Below are positions 15,947-26,600 of a stretch of DNA of 59,452 nt, one piece after another. The stretch is from contig CANIBL010000011.1 of NCBI GenBank assembly GCA_947466225.1, forward strand, positions 1-59,452. The letters run 5' to 3'. A model generated the notes under the pieces. That model had not been told where the DNA came from and did no database searches. It saw only the letters and a list, made by a program, of their open reading frames with translations. Source of the DNA: Deltaproteobacteria bacterium. Lineage in GTDB: Bacteria > Bdellovibrionota_B > Oligoflexia > Oligoflexales > Bog-1112. A program made the position numbers and the translations under genes. The stretch's first letter is position 1. Each line of letters opens with the position of its first letter.

Positions 15947-17186
15947 GTAGTGCGAGCTCTGTTTCTTCTACGGGTGTACCTCGCATCCAAATGCTGGCTT
16001 GCATCCAACCGAGGAGAGATGCAGCCCCCAGCCAAGAAAGCGAAAGGGGAGTAAAAGAAAATCCCCAAAACTTCTTGGCAAAGAAGAGAAAAGACGAAGC
16101 AATGCTTTTGCTTCCGCGATATCCCAGAATGTCGATGCATTCCTTCGCTTGAAATCGCACGGAAAACGAGAGTGGGATATACAAGAGTTCTTTGGCCCCT
16201 CGAAACAAGGAATAATCTACAGCTTTAAAGAGTAACAAGGCGGCACCCAAGGTCCAAATGCCTGGAGCGGCAATGCATAAGCCGATGCAGGTGAGGTGCA
16301 ACCAGGGAATCATCCGATGAATACGATACGGGGTATAGGTGGTGAGCAACCAAGGTGTTAGGAAAAGTTGAAACACCAACGACATGCCATTGGACAAAGA
16401 AAAGAAAAGCCCTGAAACTGCTGTTTGTTTGTCTACAGATGGGTAGGTACGCAAGAGACACTCTTGAAACCCTAAATCCACGAGAGTGCCATAGGTTTGA
16501 CTCATCGTGACCATAAATAGCAAGGCGGGTAATACAGGGTGTTCTCGAAAAAGTGGAACCACAGAAGCCCATAATCCTTGCTTCTTGATTCCTTTCTTCT
16601 CTTGAAAAGTAGATTTTCCCCCTCGATAGGCAGCTTCAATCAAGCCGAGAGACGGAAGTGCGCAGATGGCAGGCGCCAACACCAAAGCTAAGGTGCCGGT
16701 GCGCTCTGCTAAAAGATGTGCCAAAAATCCCCCAATGACAGCCCCAACTGAGGAGATGGTCATGACCAACCCATTGAGGCGTTGAGCTTGCTCTTGCTTG
16801 AGGATGCTATTGAGGAAAGACCAGTGTTGTTCGATCAATACTACAACGTATACATCTCGAATGAGGCACAGTGCCCCTGTGGCTGAATGAAACCCAGCAT
16901 GAATGGCGCCATAGCAGGCCAGAATCAGTATGGAAGCGATGAGGTGGCACAGGAAGAGGGTGTGTTTGGCGCCTACCCAGGTAAGCAAACGGTTGTATCC
17001 CGCTAGTGCCGGTAGAATGACAAACGGGAGCAAGGCCATCAAAAAGGGAAGACCCCCTGTTCCATATTGCGCTTTGAACAAGGAGTTGGATGCGCTGCGG
17101 AGACACTCATATCCCAGGAGTACGAGACTCCCTGAACTTGCCATCCAGAGAGCGGCTCGTACGTGCGGAAGAGAAAAGAGCGTCAT
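15927..17186 (-). CDS. NTT/ADP-ATP-carrier-like membrane transporter
   Basis: 419 residues with about 10-12 hydrophobic segments. Features shared with the NTT (ADP/ATP translocase-like) branch of the major facilitator superfamily are the N-terminal YECLRSASNSLFKAQYG and the late motif RGAKELLYIPLSFSVRFQAKECIDILGYRGSKS, which matches the AxExLYxPL...KAKxxID motif of that branch. True nucleotide transporters of intracellular bacteria are longer (about 500 residues); shorter homologues occur in free-living bacteria with unknown substrates, so ATP uptake must not be assumed. The gene begins eight bases after the htrA stop codon and is almost certainly co-transcribed with it. Confidence 0.75.
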   Translation of the reverse strand: MTLFSLPHVRAALWMASSGSLVLLGYECLRSASNSLFKAQYGTGGLPFLMALLPFVILPALAGYNRLLTWVGAKHTLFLCHLIASILILACYGAIHAGFHSATGALCLIRDVYVVVLIEQHWSFLNSILKQEQAQRLNGLVMTISSVGAVIGGFLAHLLAERTGTLALVLAPAICALPSLGLIEAAYRGGKSTFQEKKGIKKQGLWASVVPLFREHPVLPALLFMVTMSQTYGTLVDLGFQECLLRTYPSVDKQTAVSGLFFSLSNGMSLVFQLFLTPWLLTTYTPYRIHRMIPWLHLTCIGLCIAAPGIWTLGAALLLFKAVDYSLFRGAKELLYIPLSFSVRFQAKECIDILGYRGSKSIASSFLFFAKKFWGFSFTPLSLSWLGAASLLGWMQASIWMRGTPVEETELALQKKEAS

Positions 17187-17194
17187 ACTGTATC

Positions 17195-18640
17195 CTACTT
17201 CTTGCCTCGATTTTTGCTGACATGCACCAAAAAGCTTTTGTCATTTCGTTCAATGAGGAGGAGTACTTCATCTGCATTCTGAAGGAGGCTATAGAAATCG
17301 CCTTGGCCCAACACCGTTCCATTAGCAAAGAGAATCACATCTTTGGGTTGCAAGCCTTCCATTTTAGCGGGGCTATTGGCCTCAACTGCTGTAATTACCA
17401 ACCCCTTTTTGGCTTGCTGCACAGAAAGACCAAATGGATTGGTATTTTTCTGGGGTGTGTTTTTTGCATCTGCTGTTTTGACAGGAGCATGGGCTTCCCC
17501 ATCCCAGGAGCCAATTTCTAGTTGTGCGGTCTTATGTTGTCCGTTTCGATAGAAGTCGAACTGGACTTTCTCTCCCGGTTTTTTGAGTCCGACGATGTTC
17601 ACAAGGTCGTTGCTTTCATCGCTCAAGGGTTTGTTATCGACAGCAGTAATCACATCTTGGGGCTGAATCCCAGCGCGGTCTGCCGGGCCGTTCTTTGTCA
17701 CCTGAAGTGCAATGACACCAGCTGTTCCTTTGGGCAACTTCATGCTATGGGCCCACTCGGACTTAAAGGGTTGAAACGCAACCCCCACCCATCCTCGGTG
17801 TACCGTGCCTTCGTTGATCAAGCTGGTGGCTACTTGTCGCACCAAATTGGAAGGGCTGGCAAACCCGACACTGTTAGACGCGCCAGATCGAGAGGCGATG
17901 GCGGTATTCATACCCCATACTTTTCCATCTATCGCATTGATAAGAGGGCCTCCGCTGTTACCGGGGTTAATAGCGGCATCAGTTTGGATAAAATCTCCTA
18001 GGGCGGTAATTTGCAAATTGCCTCGTCCTTTGGCAGAAATCACACCGAGGGACACACTGGCCTCTAGGCCAAAGGGAGCCCCCAAAGCGAGGACCAACGC
18101 CCCGACTTGTGCCTCGTCAGAATCACCCAGTACCAGGGCGCCGAGTCCGTCTCGTTTGTATTTTTCATTGATGATCTGGATGACGGCTACATCGGTATTG
18201 GGATCGCGTCCCACTACTTTAGCTGGATAGTTTTCCCCATTGTCAAGCTTTACCGTAATTTCATCCGCATCTTCTACTACATGGTTGTTGGTGATAATGT
18301 AGCGTTTATCCAGATCGATAATGAATCCAGACCCCAGACCTTCCTGTTTTGGGGCTGGCATGGGGGCGCCGCGCTGTTGGGGGCCCATACCAAATAGGTC
18401 GAAGGGATCGATCATGCCACCTTGGTTTTGCATGGTTTTGGAAACGGAGACAAAGACCAAGGCTTTTTTGGCCTGCATAGAAATCGAGGTAAGACCCATG
18501 GAAATTTCTTTTAATACCGCTGCCGCTGGGTTGGGTGCCGTCGGCGTTGCAGCAGGTGGCAATTCGTATTTTCCAGTGGAAAAACCGAAGAGGCACCATC
18601 CAAGTCCTATCGCCCACAAAGGTCGCAACTGCCTACGCAT
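17195..18640 (-). CDS. Periplasmic serine protease of the HtrA/DegP family
   Basis: 481 residues, normal length, with GAGGA upstream of the ATG. It degrades or refolds damaged envelope proteins. After a signal sequence and a Pro/Ala linker comes a trypsin-like domain with the triad His120 (TNNHVVEDAD), Asp150 (NTDVAVI) and Ser229 (GNSGGPL). Two PDZ domains follow: the first around GVIALQVTKNGPADRAGIQPQDVI, the second around GLVITAVEANSPAKMEGLQPKDVI. It is the first gene of a two-gene operon with the NTT-like carrier and is read divergently from the aldehyde dehydrogenase gene. DegP, DegQ and DegS cannot be told apart here, but two PDZ domains argue against DegS. Confidence 0.95.
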   Translation of the reverse strand: MRRQLRPLWAIGLGWCLFGFSTGKYELPPAATPTAPNPAAAVLKEISMGLTSISMQAKKALVFVSVSKTMQNQGGMIDPFDLFGMGPQQRGAPMPAPKQEGLGSGFIIDLDKRYIITNNHVVEDADEITVKLDNGENYPAKVVGRDPNTDVAVIQIINEKYKRDGLGALVLGDSDEAQVGALVLALGAPFGLEASVSLGVISAKGRGNLQITALGDFIQTDAAINPGNSGGPLINAIDGKVWGMNTAIASRSGASNSVGFASPSNLVRQVATSLINEGTVHRGWVGVAFQPFKSEWAHSMKLPKGTAGVIALQVTKNGPADRAGIQPQDVITAVDNKPLSDESNDLVNIVGLKKPGEKVQFDFYRNGQHKTAQLEIGSWDGEAHAPVKTADAKNTPQKNTNPFGLSVQQAKKGLVITAVEANSPAKMEGLQPKDVILFANGTVLGQGDFYSLLQNADEVLLLIERNDKSFLVHVSKNRGKK

Positions 18641-18740
18641 AGAGAGATTCCTCGCAAAAGTGAAAGAAAAAACCTGTATCGAAGCTACCAGGATCGTTTA
18701 TTCTGTCTACAGGAAAATCCTTTGCTAGGAAAGGCAAACC

Positions 18741-20276
18741 ATGAAGGCCTGGAAATCCCCGTTGGAACCTACCGTGACGCTCCTGTGGGGAGATATTTTT
18801 GCAAAAGCCCGACTTGCCCAAGGATTATGGGCAAAAAAAACTGTGGCAGAACGGAGCAGGCATTTACAAAAAATGCAGGCCTATCTCGTGACCCATGGAG
18901 AAGCGTTGGTAAAAACTCTCTCTGCCTCTACAGGAAAACCTGGGATTGAAGCGCTGGCAGCAGAAGTACTCCCTTGTGCCATGGCTTGTCAGTGGTATGC
19001 AACCAAAGCCAAGCGATATTTAGCACCCAAAAAAATCGCTTCCTCTCACCTTCTTTTTACCCATAAGCAAAATACCTTGCATCGAATCCCCCTCGGGGTG
19101 GTGGGAATTATCAGCCCGTGGAACTATCCTCTTTCAATTCCCTTTAGTGAAACTCTCATGGCCCTCATTGCAGGAAATGCTGTGCTGGTAAAGACGGATC
19201 CTCATGTACCCGAAGTCGGACAGATGTTAGAGCAAATTGTGGCAGCTGGCGATTTCCCATCTGGGCTTTTTCAACGGATTGTAGCCCCGGGGCCTTATGT
19301 ATCCGAACATTTTTTTCTACATGGTATCGATAAACTGTTTTTTACCGGTTCCGTGGCAGTGGGCAAACAGCTTATGCGACAAGCAGCCGATACCTTGACC
19401 CCCGTGGTGCTGGAGTTGGGGGGGAAGGACCCTATGGTGGTACTTGAGGATGCCGATTTGGAGAAGGCCAGCAATGGGGCTCTCTGGGGTGCCTTTCAAA
19501 ATGCAGGGCAGACCTGTGCCGCTGTGGAGCGCGTGTACGTACAAGCCTCTGTGTATCCGCAATTTCTGTCGTTGCTTACCAGTAAAACCCGAGCCATGCA
19601 CCATGGAATCGACGAAGCATGCCAGGTGGACATGGGGGCTGTTACTACGGAGAAGCAATATCGGGAAATCGAACGTCAGGTAACGGCTGCGCTAGCAGCG
19701 GGGGCTCAGATCGCAGCTCAATCCGTTGCCGTCAGCGCCGCAACCGAGCATTGTTATCCGGCTACGGTACTGATAGGGGTGAATCATGACATGGCCATTA
19801 TGCAAGAAGAAACATTTGGACCTGTTCTTTGTGTGATGCCATTTGACACGGTAGAGGAAGCGGTGCAGTTAGCTAACGATTCTCACTATGCACTTACGGC
19901 TTCGGTGTGGACGCGCAATATGGGACTGGCAAAAAAACTGGCTTTGCAGATTGCAGGTGGTGTGGTGACCATCAACGATCATCTATATACCCATGCCATG
20001 AACGAATTGCCCTGGGGCGGGTGGAAGCAAAGCGGCATGGGACGCTCTCACGGACAGCTCGGGTTGGAGGAAATGACCCACGCCAAATTGGTGAGTCGAG
20101 ACTGCACACCGAGCAAACGCAATGCGTACGGATATCCCTACGATGGAGCTACGTATCAGGCCCTGTTACGTTTGCTGGGGTTGTTTGCATCAGGATCTAC
20201 GCGAGAGAAGGTCACCCGTTGGGGACAAGCCTTGCCCTTCTTGCTGAAGAAGATGGGATCGACTTGGAAAGTATAG
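18741..20276 (+). CDS. NAD(P)-dependent aldehyde dehydrogenase
   Basis: 511 residues. Oxidises an aldehyde to the acid. Catalytic Cys259 (NAGQTCAAVERVYV), general-base Glu225 (LELGGKDP), Asn128 (PWNYPLSIPF) and the co-factor loop FFTGSVAVGKQL are all in place, as is the late EETFGPVLCVMPF motif. The usual KPSE of the nucleotide site is KTDP. Overall it resembles the medium- to long-chain aldehyde or succinate-semialdehyde dehydrogenase group; the substrate is not resolved. The C-terminus (RLLGLFASGSTREKVTRWG) extends past the standard end and is amphipathic, possibly a membrane-association helix. It stands alone; a decayed repeat unit follows. Confidence 0.93.
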   Translation: MKAWKSPLEPTVTLLWGDIFAKARLAQGLWAKKTVAERSRHLQKMQAYLVTHGEALVKTLSASTGKPGIEALAAEVLPCAMACQWYATKAKRYLAPKKIASSHLLFTHKQNTLHRIPLGVVGIISPWNYPLSIPFSETLMALIAGNAVLVKTDPHVPEVGQMLEQIVAAGDFPSGLFQRIVAPGPYVSEHFFLHGIDKLFFTGSVAVGKQLMRQAADTLTPVVLELGGKDPMVVLEDADLEKASNGALWGAFQNAGQTCAAVERVYVQASVYPQFLSLLTSKTRAMHHGIDEACQVDMGAVTTEKQYREIERQVTAALAAGAQIAAQSVAVSAATEHCYPATVLIGVNHDMAIMQEETFGPVLCVMPFDTVEEAVQLANDSHYALTASVWTRNMGLAKKLALQIAGGVVTINDHLYTHAMNELPWGGWKQSGMGRSHGQLGLEEMTHAKLVSRDCTPSKRNAYGYPYDGATYQALLRLLGLFASGSTREKVTRWGQALPFLLKKMGSTWKV

Positions 20277-20574
20277 GGGTAAGAGGCGAGTTGATCGAGG
20301 GGGATCCCCAGTGCTCCCTTTGTTCGATGGGGATGACGAAATTCGCTTCTTGAAAAACCCGCTTGCAACTGACTGATATCTTTTCAGTACAAGGCTAAGG
20401 CTGTCAGAGAGAAGTGCGAGAGGGATCCAGATTTTTTTCCATGGAATAGATCGCATATTTCCTCCTTCAAGTGAAGCTCATGAAGTGGGAGTAGAGACGG
20501 GTGAGATATTTGGCAATGAATTTTGCTATATTTTCTCAGGGGAGAAAAATGCCCACATGGCTTCAAGGAGACTT
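20277..20574. other. Convergent intergenic region between aldehyde dehydrogenase and RND genes
   Basis: Holds a decayed unit of the palindromic repeat family at about 20291-20338 (TTGATCGAGGGGGATCCCC ... GGGGATGACG) and a short hairpin TTTTCTC/GAGAAAA at 20531-20548 that could be a weak terminator for the RND operon on the minus strand. No coding sequence is seen. Confidence 0.45.
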
Positions 20575-23500
20575 TTACAGTGAAGCTTCCGGGCGTTCAA
20601 ACCGTGACAACAAACTATAGACCACGGGGACCACAAAAAGAGTTAACACCGTAGAAACCAAAACGCCACCCATAATGGCAATAGCCATGGGTTTTATGGT
20701 TTCCGATCCACTGCCAACGGCGCAGGCTGCTGGGATAGCGCCGGCGATGGTGGCGATGGAGGTCATCAAAATGGGTCGTAACCGAATGGGGCAAGCTTTC
20801 AGCAACGCTTCATACACAGGTTCTCCTGTGCCTCGAAATTGGTTGGTCACATCCACCAGAAGGATGGAGTTTTTCTTTACGATCCCCATCAGCAAAATAA
20901 CCCCAATTAAACTATACATATTGATGGATTGATGGCCCAGTGCCAGGGCCATATACGCCCCAGAGAGGCTAAAGGGCAATGCCATGAGTACGGTAACCGG
21001 ATGAATGAAACTATTAAATTGCGATGCTAGCACCATATAGGAAACCAAAATTCCGAGGAGCATGGCGATGAGGAGGCTGAGAAGAGACTCTTGAAAATCT
21101 TTTGCACTGCCTGACATTTTGATGGCATATCCGGGGGGGATGATGTTTTTGGCCATCTCACTTACTTGTTTCAATGCATCTTCTTGGGCATGTCCAGGGG
21201 CCATATTGGCATATACCGTAATGGCGCGAGTGCGGTTCACGCGTGATATTAGCATCAAACTGGGGTTGACTTGGATATCTACCAGCTTAGATAGGGCAAT
21301 GCTTCGGCCTCGGTTGTTTCGAATTTGAATGCGATTGAGATCGGAGACCGTATTTCGATCTTCCCCCACCAAGCGTATTGCAATTCCATACCGGTGGAGG
21401 CCTTTTGGATATTCGATTTCTTTGTTGAGAATGGCACCGCCTACAAGTGCATTTACTGCATTGGTGATTGTGCTAGAAGAGATCCCATGTTGCGCCATTT
21501 TCTCACGATTGGGGATCAGCTGTACTTCTTTCATTCCCATTTGTACGTCGGTGTTTACATCCACAGCGAAGTCACTCTTTTTTAGCTTATTCATAAAGGC
21601 TGTCGTGACAGTTGTGAGGGTGTTCCAATCTGGTCCCTGTACTACAAATTCGATGGGAAACCCTCGACTTGCAGCAAATCCGCGAAGGGACAGATCCTGA
21701 ACTACACATTCCACGCCTTTTAACTGTTTCTTCAGCTCCTTGCGTAGTTTTGCGATGAAGTCGACTTGAGATAGGGTGCGGTCTTTTGGATCTACGAGCA
21801 TAATAAAAGCGCTGCCCTGATTGACGGCATCTCCCCCAAATCCCCCTACGATGCTGAAAACCCCGGATACCTCGGGTAGATGCAAGAGGTAGTTTTCGGC
21901 TTCCTTCATTTTGGTATCCGTCATTTGAATGGAGGATCCCACCGGGAGTTTAAACCGGATGAGAAACTGGGATTGATCCTGTATGGGCATCATTTCAGAG
22001 GGCACTTTTTTGTTTAACCAAAAGCTGGCGAAAAACAAACCGAGTGCAATCAACAGGGTTTTGCCCCGATGGGAAAGTACAAATCGCAAACAATACCTAT
22101 AGCCCTTTTCCAAGCTGTGGAACAGGCGATCCACAACTCCCGAGAATCCATTGGGTATTTTTTGTACCGGTAAAAATCGGGAGCAGCGCATGGGGGTCAA
22201 GGTCAAGGCTTCAAAGAGAGAGAGCAATACCGCCACGGTAACTGTAACGCCATATTGCATTAAATACCGACCGATCACCCCTTTCATGAATACCACAGGT
22301 AAGAAGATAGCCACCACGGCAATGGTGGCGACCATGGCAGGAAAGGTAATTTCCTTGGATCCAATTAAGGCAGCTTGTCGTTTTGATTTCCCCATCTGCC
22401 GGTGTCGAACGATGTTTTCAAGCATCATAATGGCATCATCCACGATGATCCCGATGGCAAGACTCAATCCCAGCAAGGTGAAAGTGTTTAGCGTAAAACC
22501 AAACGCATAAAACGCAACAAAAGTCCCGATCACCGATGTGGGAATGGCCAGTAATACGTTGATCATGGAGGTCCAAGATCCCAAGAAGAGGAAACATACA
22601 AAAGCAGTAACAAGAGCCGAGAGGAGCAAGGTTTTCAAAAGCTCGCGTACGGAGTTTTTGATAAATCGGGTGTTGTCGGATCGCACCGAGATTTCATATT
22701 GGGGCGGGAGCCAGGTTTGGATATCCTTGACCTTGGCACGCACCAAATCAGCTACAGAAACGGCATTGGATCCGTGCTGTTTGATGATGCCGAGTCCTAC
22801 GGCTTTTCTTCCGTTGCTTCGACTGATTTTTCGTACATCCACAAGCCCTTCTTCTATCGAAACCACATCCTTAAGTTGCAGTTGCTTGTATACCGGGCCG
22901 AGACCGATACGACTGAGGATAGGGATTTCTCCAAAGTCGGCTACCGAGGTGGCCTCCCCTTTGGAGCGAAGGATGTACTCGTTTTTTTCATCGGAAATCG
23001 TACCTGCCGGAATTTCGATCTGTTCTTTTTGGATGGCAGTTACAATATCTTGAGGGGTGAGATCTTGTTGGTGCAATTTTTTTAGGTCAACCCATACTCG
23101 CAATGCCGGACTTACATATCCACCCAATGCCACATTTCCCACGCCAGAGATGGTGGTGAATTGGTCATACAATACGTCTCGGGCATAGCTCATCAATTCA
23201 ATGGGCTTGGCGTCTGGATTTTTGCTGGTGATGGCAATCCACATAATGGGCTGATCTTCTGGATTCGTCTTTCGTAGGGTGGGAGGCAGTAAGTTAGCGG
23301 GTAGTAGGTTTTTCACCTGGTTGATCTTGTTTTGGACTTCTTGCAAGGATTCTTTGATGTTTCGGTTCAGTTCGAATTCGAGGGAAATGTTACCGGAACT
23401 CTGTTGAGAGGATGATTTTATGGTGCGAATGCCATCGATTTCCATCAGGGCGTCTTCTAGTGGGTCGATGACCTGACTCTCCATCACTTCCGGTGCGGCT

Positions 23501-23658
23501 CCATGCAAATTCAAACCCACACTGATCACTGGAAAATCCACGTCCGGTAACTGACTCACGCCCAAGCGTTGAAAAGACAGCATCCCAAATACGATAATGG
23601 CTGCCATCATCATCCACGCCAATACTGGTCTTCGAATGGACAGTTCAGAGAGATTCAT
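20575..23658 (-). CDS. RND-family efflux transporter subunit (second of a pair)
   Basis: 1027 residues, full length for the AcrB/MdtC group. Proton-driven inner-membrane export pump. The N-terminus LSIRRPVLAWMMMAAIIVFG is the first helix. GIIVDDAIMMLENIVRHR holds the two Asp of the proton relay, GIVKKNSILLVDVTNQFR carries the relay Lys, and large periplasmic loops follow helices 1 and 7. The start codon overlaps the stop of the preceding RND gene by four bases (ATGA), which means translational coupling. Two adjacent, similar but unequal RND proteins are the arrangement of MdtB-MdtC, which form a heteromeric pump. The substrate is unknown. The operon lacks the periplasmic adaptor normally needed. 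Confidence 0.93.
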   Translation of the reverse strand: MNLSELSIRRPVLAWMMMAAIIVFGMLSFQRLGVSQLPDVDFPVISVGLNLHGAAPEVMESQVIDPLEDALMEIDGIRTIKSSSQQSSGNISLEFELNRNIKESLQEVQNKINQVKNLLPANLLPPTLRKTNPEDQPIMWIAITSKNPDAKPIELMSYARDVLYDQFTTISGVGNVALGGYVSPALRVWVDLKKLHQQDLTPQDIVTAIQKEQIEIPAGTISDEKNEYILRSKGEATSVADFGEIPILSRIGLGPVYKQLQLKDVVSIEEGLVDVRKISRSNGRKAVGLGIIKQHGSNAVSVADLVRAKVKDIQTWLPPQYEISVRSDNTRFIKNSVRELLKTLLLSALVTAFVCFLFLGSWTSMINVLLAIPTSVIGTFVAFYAFGFTLNTFTLLGLSLAIGIIVDDAIMMLENIVRHRQMGKSKRQAALIGSKEITFPAMVATIAVVAIFLPVVFMKGVIGRYLMQYGVTVTVAVLLSLFEALTLTPMRCSRFLPVQKIPNGFSGVVDRLFHSLEKGYRYCLRFVLSHRGKTLLIALGLFFASFWLNKKVPSEMMPIQDQSQFLIRFKLPVGSSIQMTDTKMKEAENYLLHLPEVSGVFSIVGGFGGDAVNQGSAFIMLVDPKDRTLSQVDFIAKLRKELKKQLKGVECVVQDLSLRGFAASRGFPIEFVVQGPDWNTLTTVTTAFMNKLKKSDFAVDVNTDVQMGMKEVQLIPNREKMAQHGISSSTITNAVNALVGGAILNKEIEYPKGLHRYGIAIRLVGEDRNTVSDLNRIQIRNNRGRSIALSKLVDIQVNPSLMLISRVNRTRAITVYANMAPGHAQEDALKQVSEMAKNIIPPGYAIKMSGSAKDFQESLLSLLIAMLLGILVSYMVLASQFNSFIHPVTVLMALPFSLSGAYMALALGHQSINMYSLIGVILLMGIVKKNSILLVDVTNQFRGTGEPVYEALLKACPIRLRPILMTSIATIAGAIPAACAVGSGSETIKPMAIAIMGGVLVSTVLTLFVVPVVYSLLSRFERPEASL

Positions 23659-26600
23659 ACGGACTCCATCGCTGCCGCTTCCTCTGTATCGGTGGCTTCG
23701 ATTTTCTCAAATCGAGAAAAGAGACTGTATACGCAGGGTACCACATAGAGGGTGAGCAGAGTGGACACCATTACCCCTCCGATGATTGCAATGGCCATGG
23801 GAACCCGAGTTTCGGCTCCAGGGCCCCAGTTTAGTGCTGCAGGCAATGCACCGGCAATGGTAGCAAAGGACGTCATCAAGATCGGCCGCAATCGAATGGG
23901 GCACGCCTCAAGCAAGGCTTGTCGAAGCGGAGATCCCACTTCTCGACACTGATTGGTAAAATCCACCAACAAGATCGAGTTTTTCTTTGCAATGCCCATA
24001 AGCAAAATCACTCCGATCATGCTGAACAAGCTCAAAGATTGATTAAAAAAGTACAAGGCAATCAAGGCACCGGACAAACTAAAAGGCAGTGCAGTGAGCA
24101 CCGTAATAGGGTGAATGAAGCTATTAAATTGGGAAGCCAAAATCATATAGGCAACCAAAATGCCAAAGAGAAGCGCAAAAATCAAACTGGAGAAGGCCTC
24201 GCCAAATGCAGTGGCGCTACCGGTCATGCGAGCCGAATATCCAGCTGGTAATTCTTCTTTTGCAATGGCTGTGATGACCGATAGTGCGGTCTGTTGGGAT
24301 TTTCCCTCTGTTAGGTTGGCAAAAATGGGAATTGCACGGGCTCGGTTGGAACGAGTGATCAGCTGGAATCCTGTGGTTTCTTCTAGGTGAGTGGCTTTCT
24401 CCAACGGGATCAGTTCCCCCGTAGAACCGCGGTTATTGCGTAACGTAATGCTCTTTAGGTCTTTCATGTCTTCATGTTGAGATTCTTGGGAACGCAAGCG
24501 GATGTCGTAGCGATGTCCGTCTTTGGGGTACTGGGTATTGGCATCAAAAATTTGCCCCCCCATGAGATACCCCACTTCTTGTCCGATGGTGGTCATGGAG
24601 ACTCCATGGTCCGCTGCATGGGCTCGATCAGGTAAAATGTGAATGGTGGGCATACCGTCTGCAGCATCGGTGTTAATATCCTCAAAAAATCCGCTTTGGT
24701 TCATCCGGGTAATGATGCGGGTCGCCAGTTCTTGTATCCGTTTCCATTCGGGGCCCTCCACGGTGAATTCGATGGGAAAGCCTCGAGAGGCACTGAATCC
24801 AGCTAAGGATAAATCTTGAGCAAAAACTTGGGTGTCCGGAAATTGTGTGCGCAACTCTTTTCGAATTCGTTGCATAAGTTGATTCTGGGTTATTTTTCGA
24901 TCTTTTGGATCTTGCAAGATAATATACAGGGTACCTGTATTGACGACGTTGTTATTTTGGTAGTTCCCAATGGTGGTATACACATCTCGTATCTCAGACT
25001 GGGATTTCAAAAATCCCTCGGCCTTTTTAAATACCTCATCTGTGGCTTGAATGGATGTTCCAACTTTGGTGCGCAGGGTTACCAAGAACATCGACTGGTC
25101 TTGATGTGGGATCATTTCGGTGCGCAAGAATTTGAGGGTATATAAAGAACCAGAAAAAAAGAGAAGGGAGAAGACGACAATCAGGATGCGATGATGAAGA
25201 ACAAAATCCAAGGACCGTCGGTATTGGGTTTCGACCCACTCCATCAGATGGTCCATGGTTCGGGAAAGGAAATTGGTGCCATCTATTTTGGCCGAGGTCA
25301 TAAACCGAGCACATCGCATGGGAGTTAAGGTTAAGGCCTCTAGTAAGGAAAGAAAGACGGCAACAGCTACGGTAATCCCATATTGATAGAAAAATCGACC
25401 CACCATGCCTTGCATAAAGACCACGGGAATAAAAATCGCGGCAATGGAAAGGGTGGTGGCAATCGCGGCAAAGGTAATTTCTTTAGACCCATCGAGGGAA
25501 GCTTGACGGCGCGTTTTCCCCATTTCGTAATGTCGTACGATATTTTCGAGCATCATGATGGCATCATCCACCACGATACCGATGGCCAATCCAAGGCCCA
25601 ATAGTGTGAAAGTATTGAGAGTAAACCCAAAAAAATATAAGGCAGTAAAGGTACCGATAATAGATGTAGGGATGGCAAGCAATACGTTAAAGGTAGAACT
25701 CCAAGACCCGAGGAAAAAAAAGCAAATCAGGGCTGTGAGAAACGCGGCCAACAAGAGGGTCGTCTTGAGTTCATTGACCGAATCTTTGATAAATTTGGTT
25801 TGATCCAAGTGAACATCCACATGATATCCTGGCAGCAGAGCGGCTTTGATTTTGTTGAGTTTGTTATGTACGGCATTGGAAACTTCCACCGCGTTGGATC
25901 CGTGTTGCTTGATAATGCCGAGTCCCACGGTGGTTTTTCCGTTGAAGCGGGAGATTTGTCGAATATCGGAAAGGCCTTCTTGAATGTCGGCGATATTTTT
26001 GAGAAGCACTGGTTTGTAATTGGGGCTTCCGGCTCGATTGTTGATATGAATGTTGGAAAAATCTTTTACAGAGGCTGCCTCTCCCAATACGCGCACGTTC
26101 ATTTCTTGGAGGGGGGATTCGATTCGACCTGCGGGCTGTTCGATTTGTTCTTGTTGAATGGCAGACCAGATATCCGACGAGGTGAGTTGTTTTGCCCCCA
26201 TTTTTTTTGTATCGACAGTAACCCGTAAGTTGGGCTCTACATACCCGGCAAGCATCACGTTACCAACCCCCAAAATGGTAGATAGCTGGCCTTGTAAGGT
26301 ATTTCTTGCATATATCATCTGCTGATATAGGGGGACCCCTTCATCAGCAGACACCATGATCCACATGATGGGCTGATCCTCGGGATTGGTTTTGGAAATT
26401 ACGGGGGGATATAAGGAAGAAGGTAACGTATTAGAAGCTTGTTGAACACGGCTTTGTACGTCAAATAAGGCGCTGTTGATGTCTCGCGTTAATGAAAAAT
26501 TACACGTGATGTTAGCATGACCTTGACTTACGCTCGAGGTCACGCTGGAGAGACCTTCAATGCCCATCACAGCATCTTCTATGATATCAACGACGTTGAG

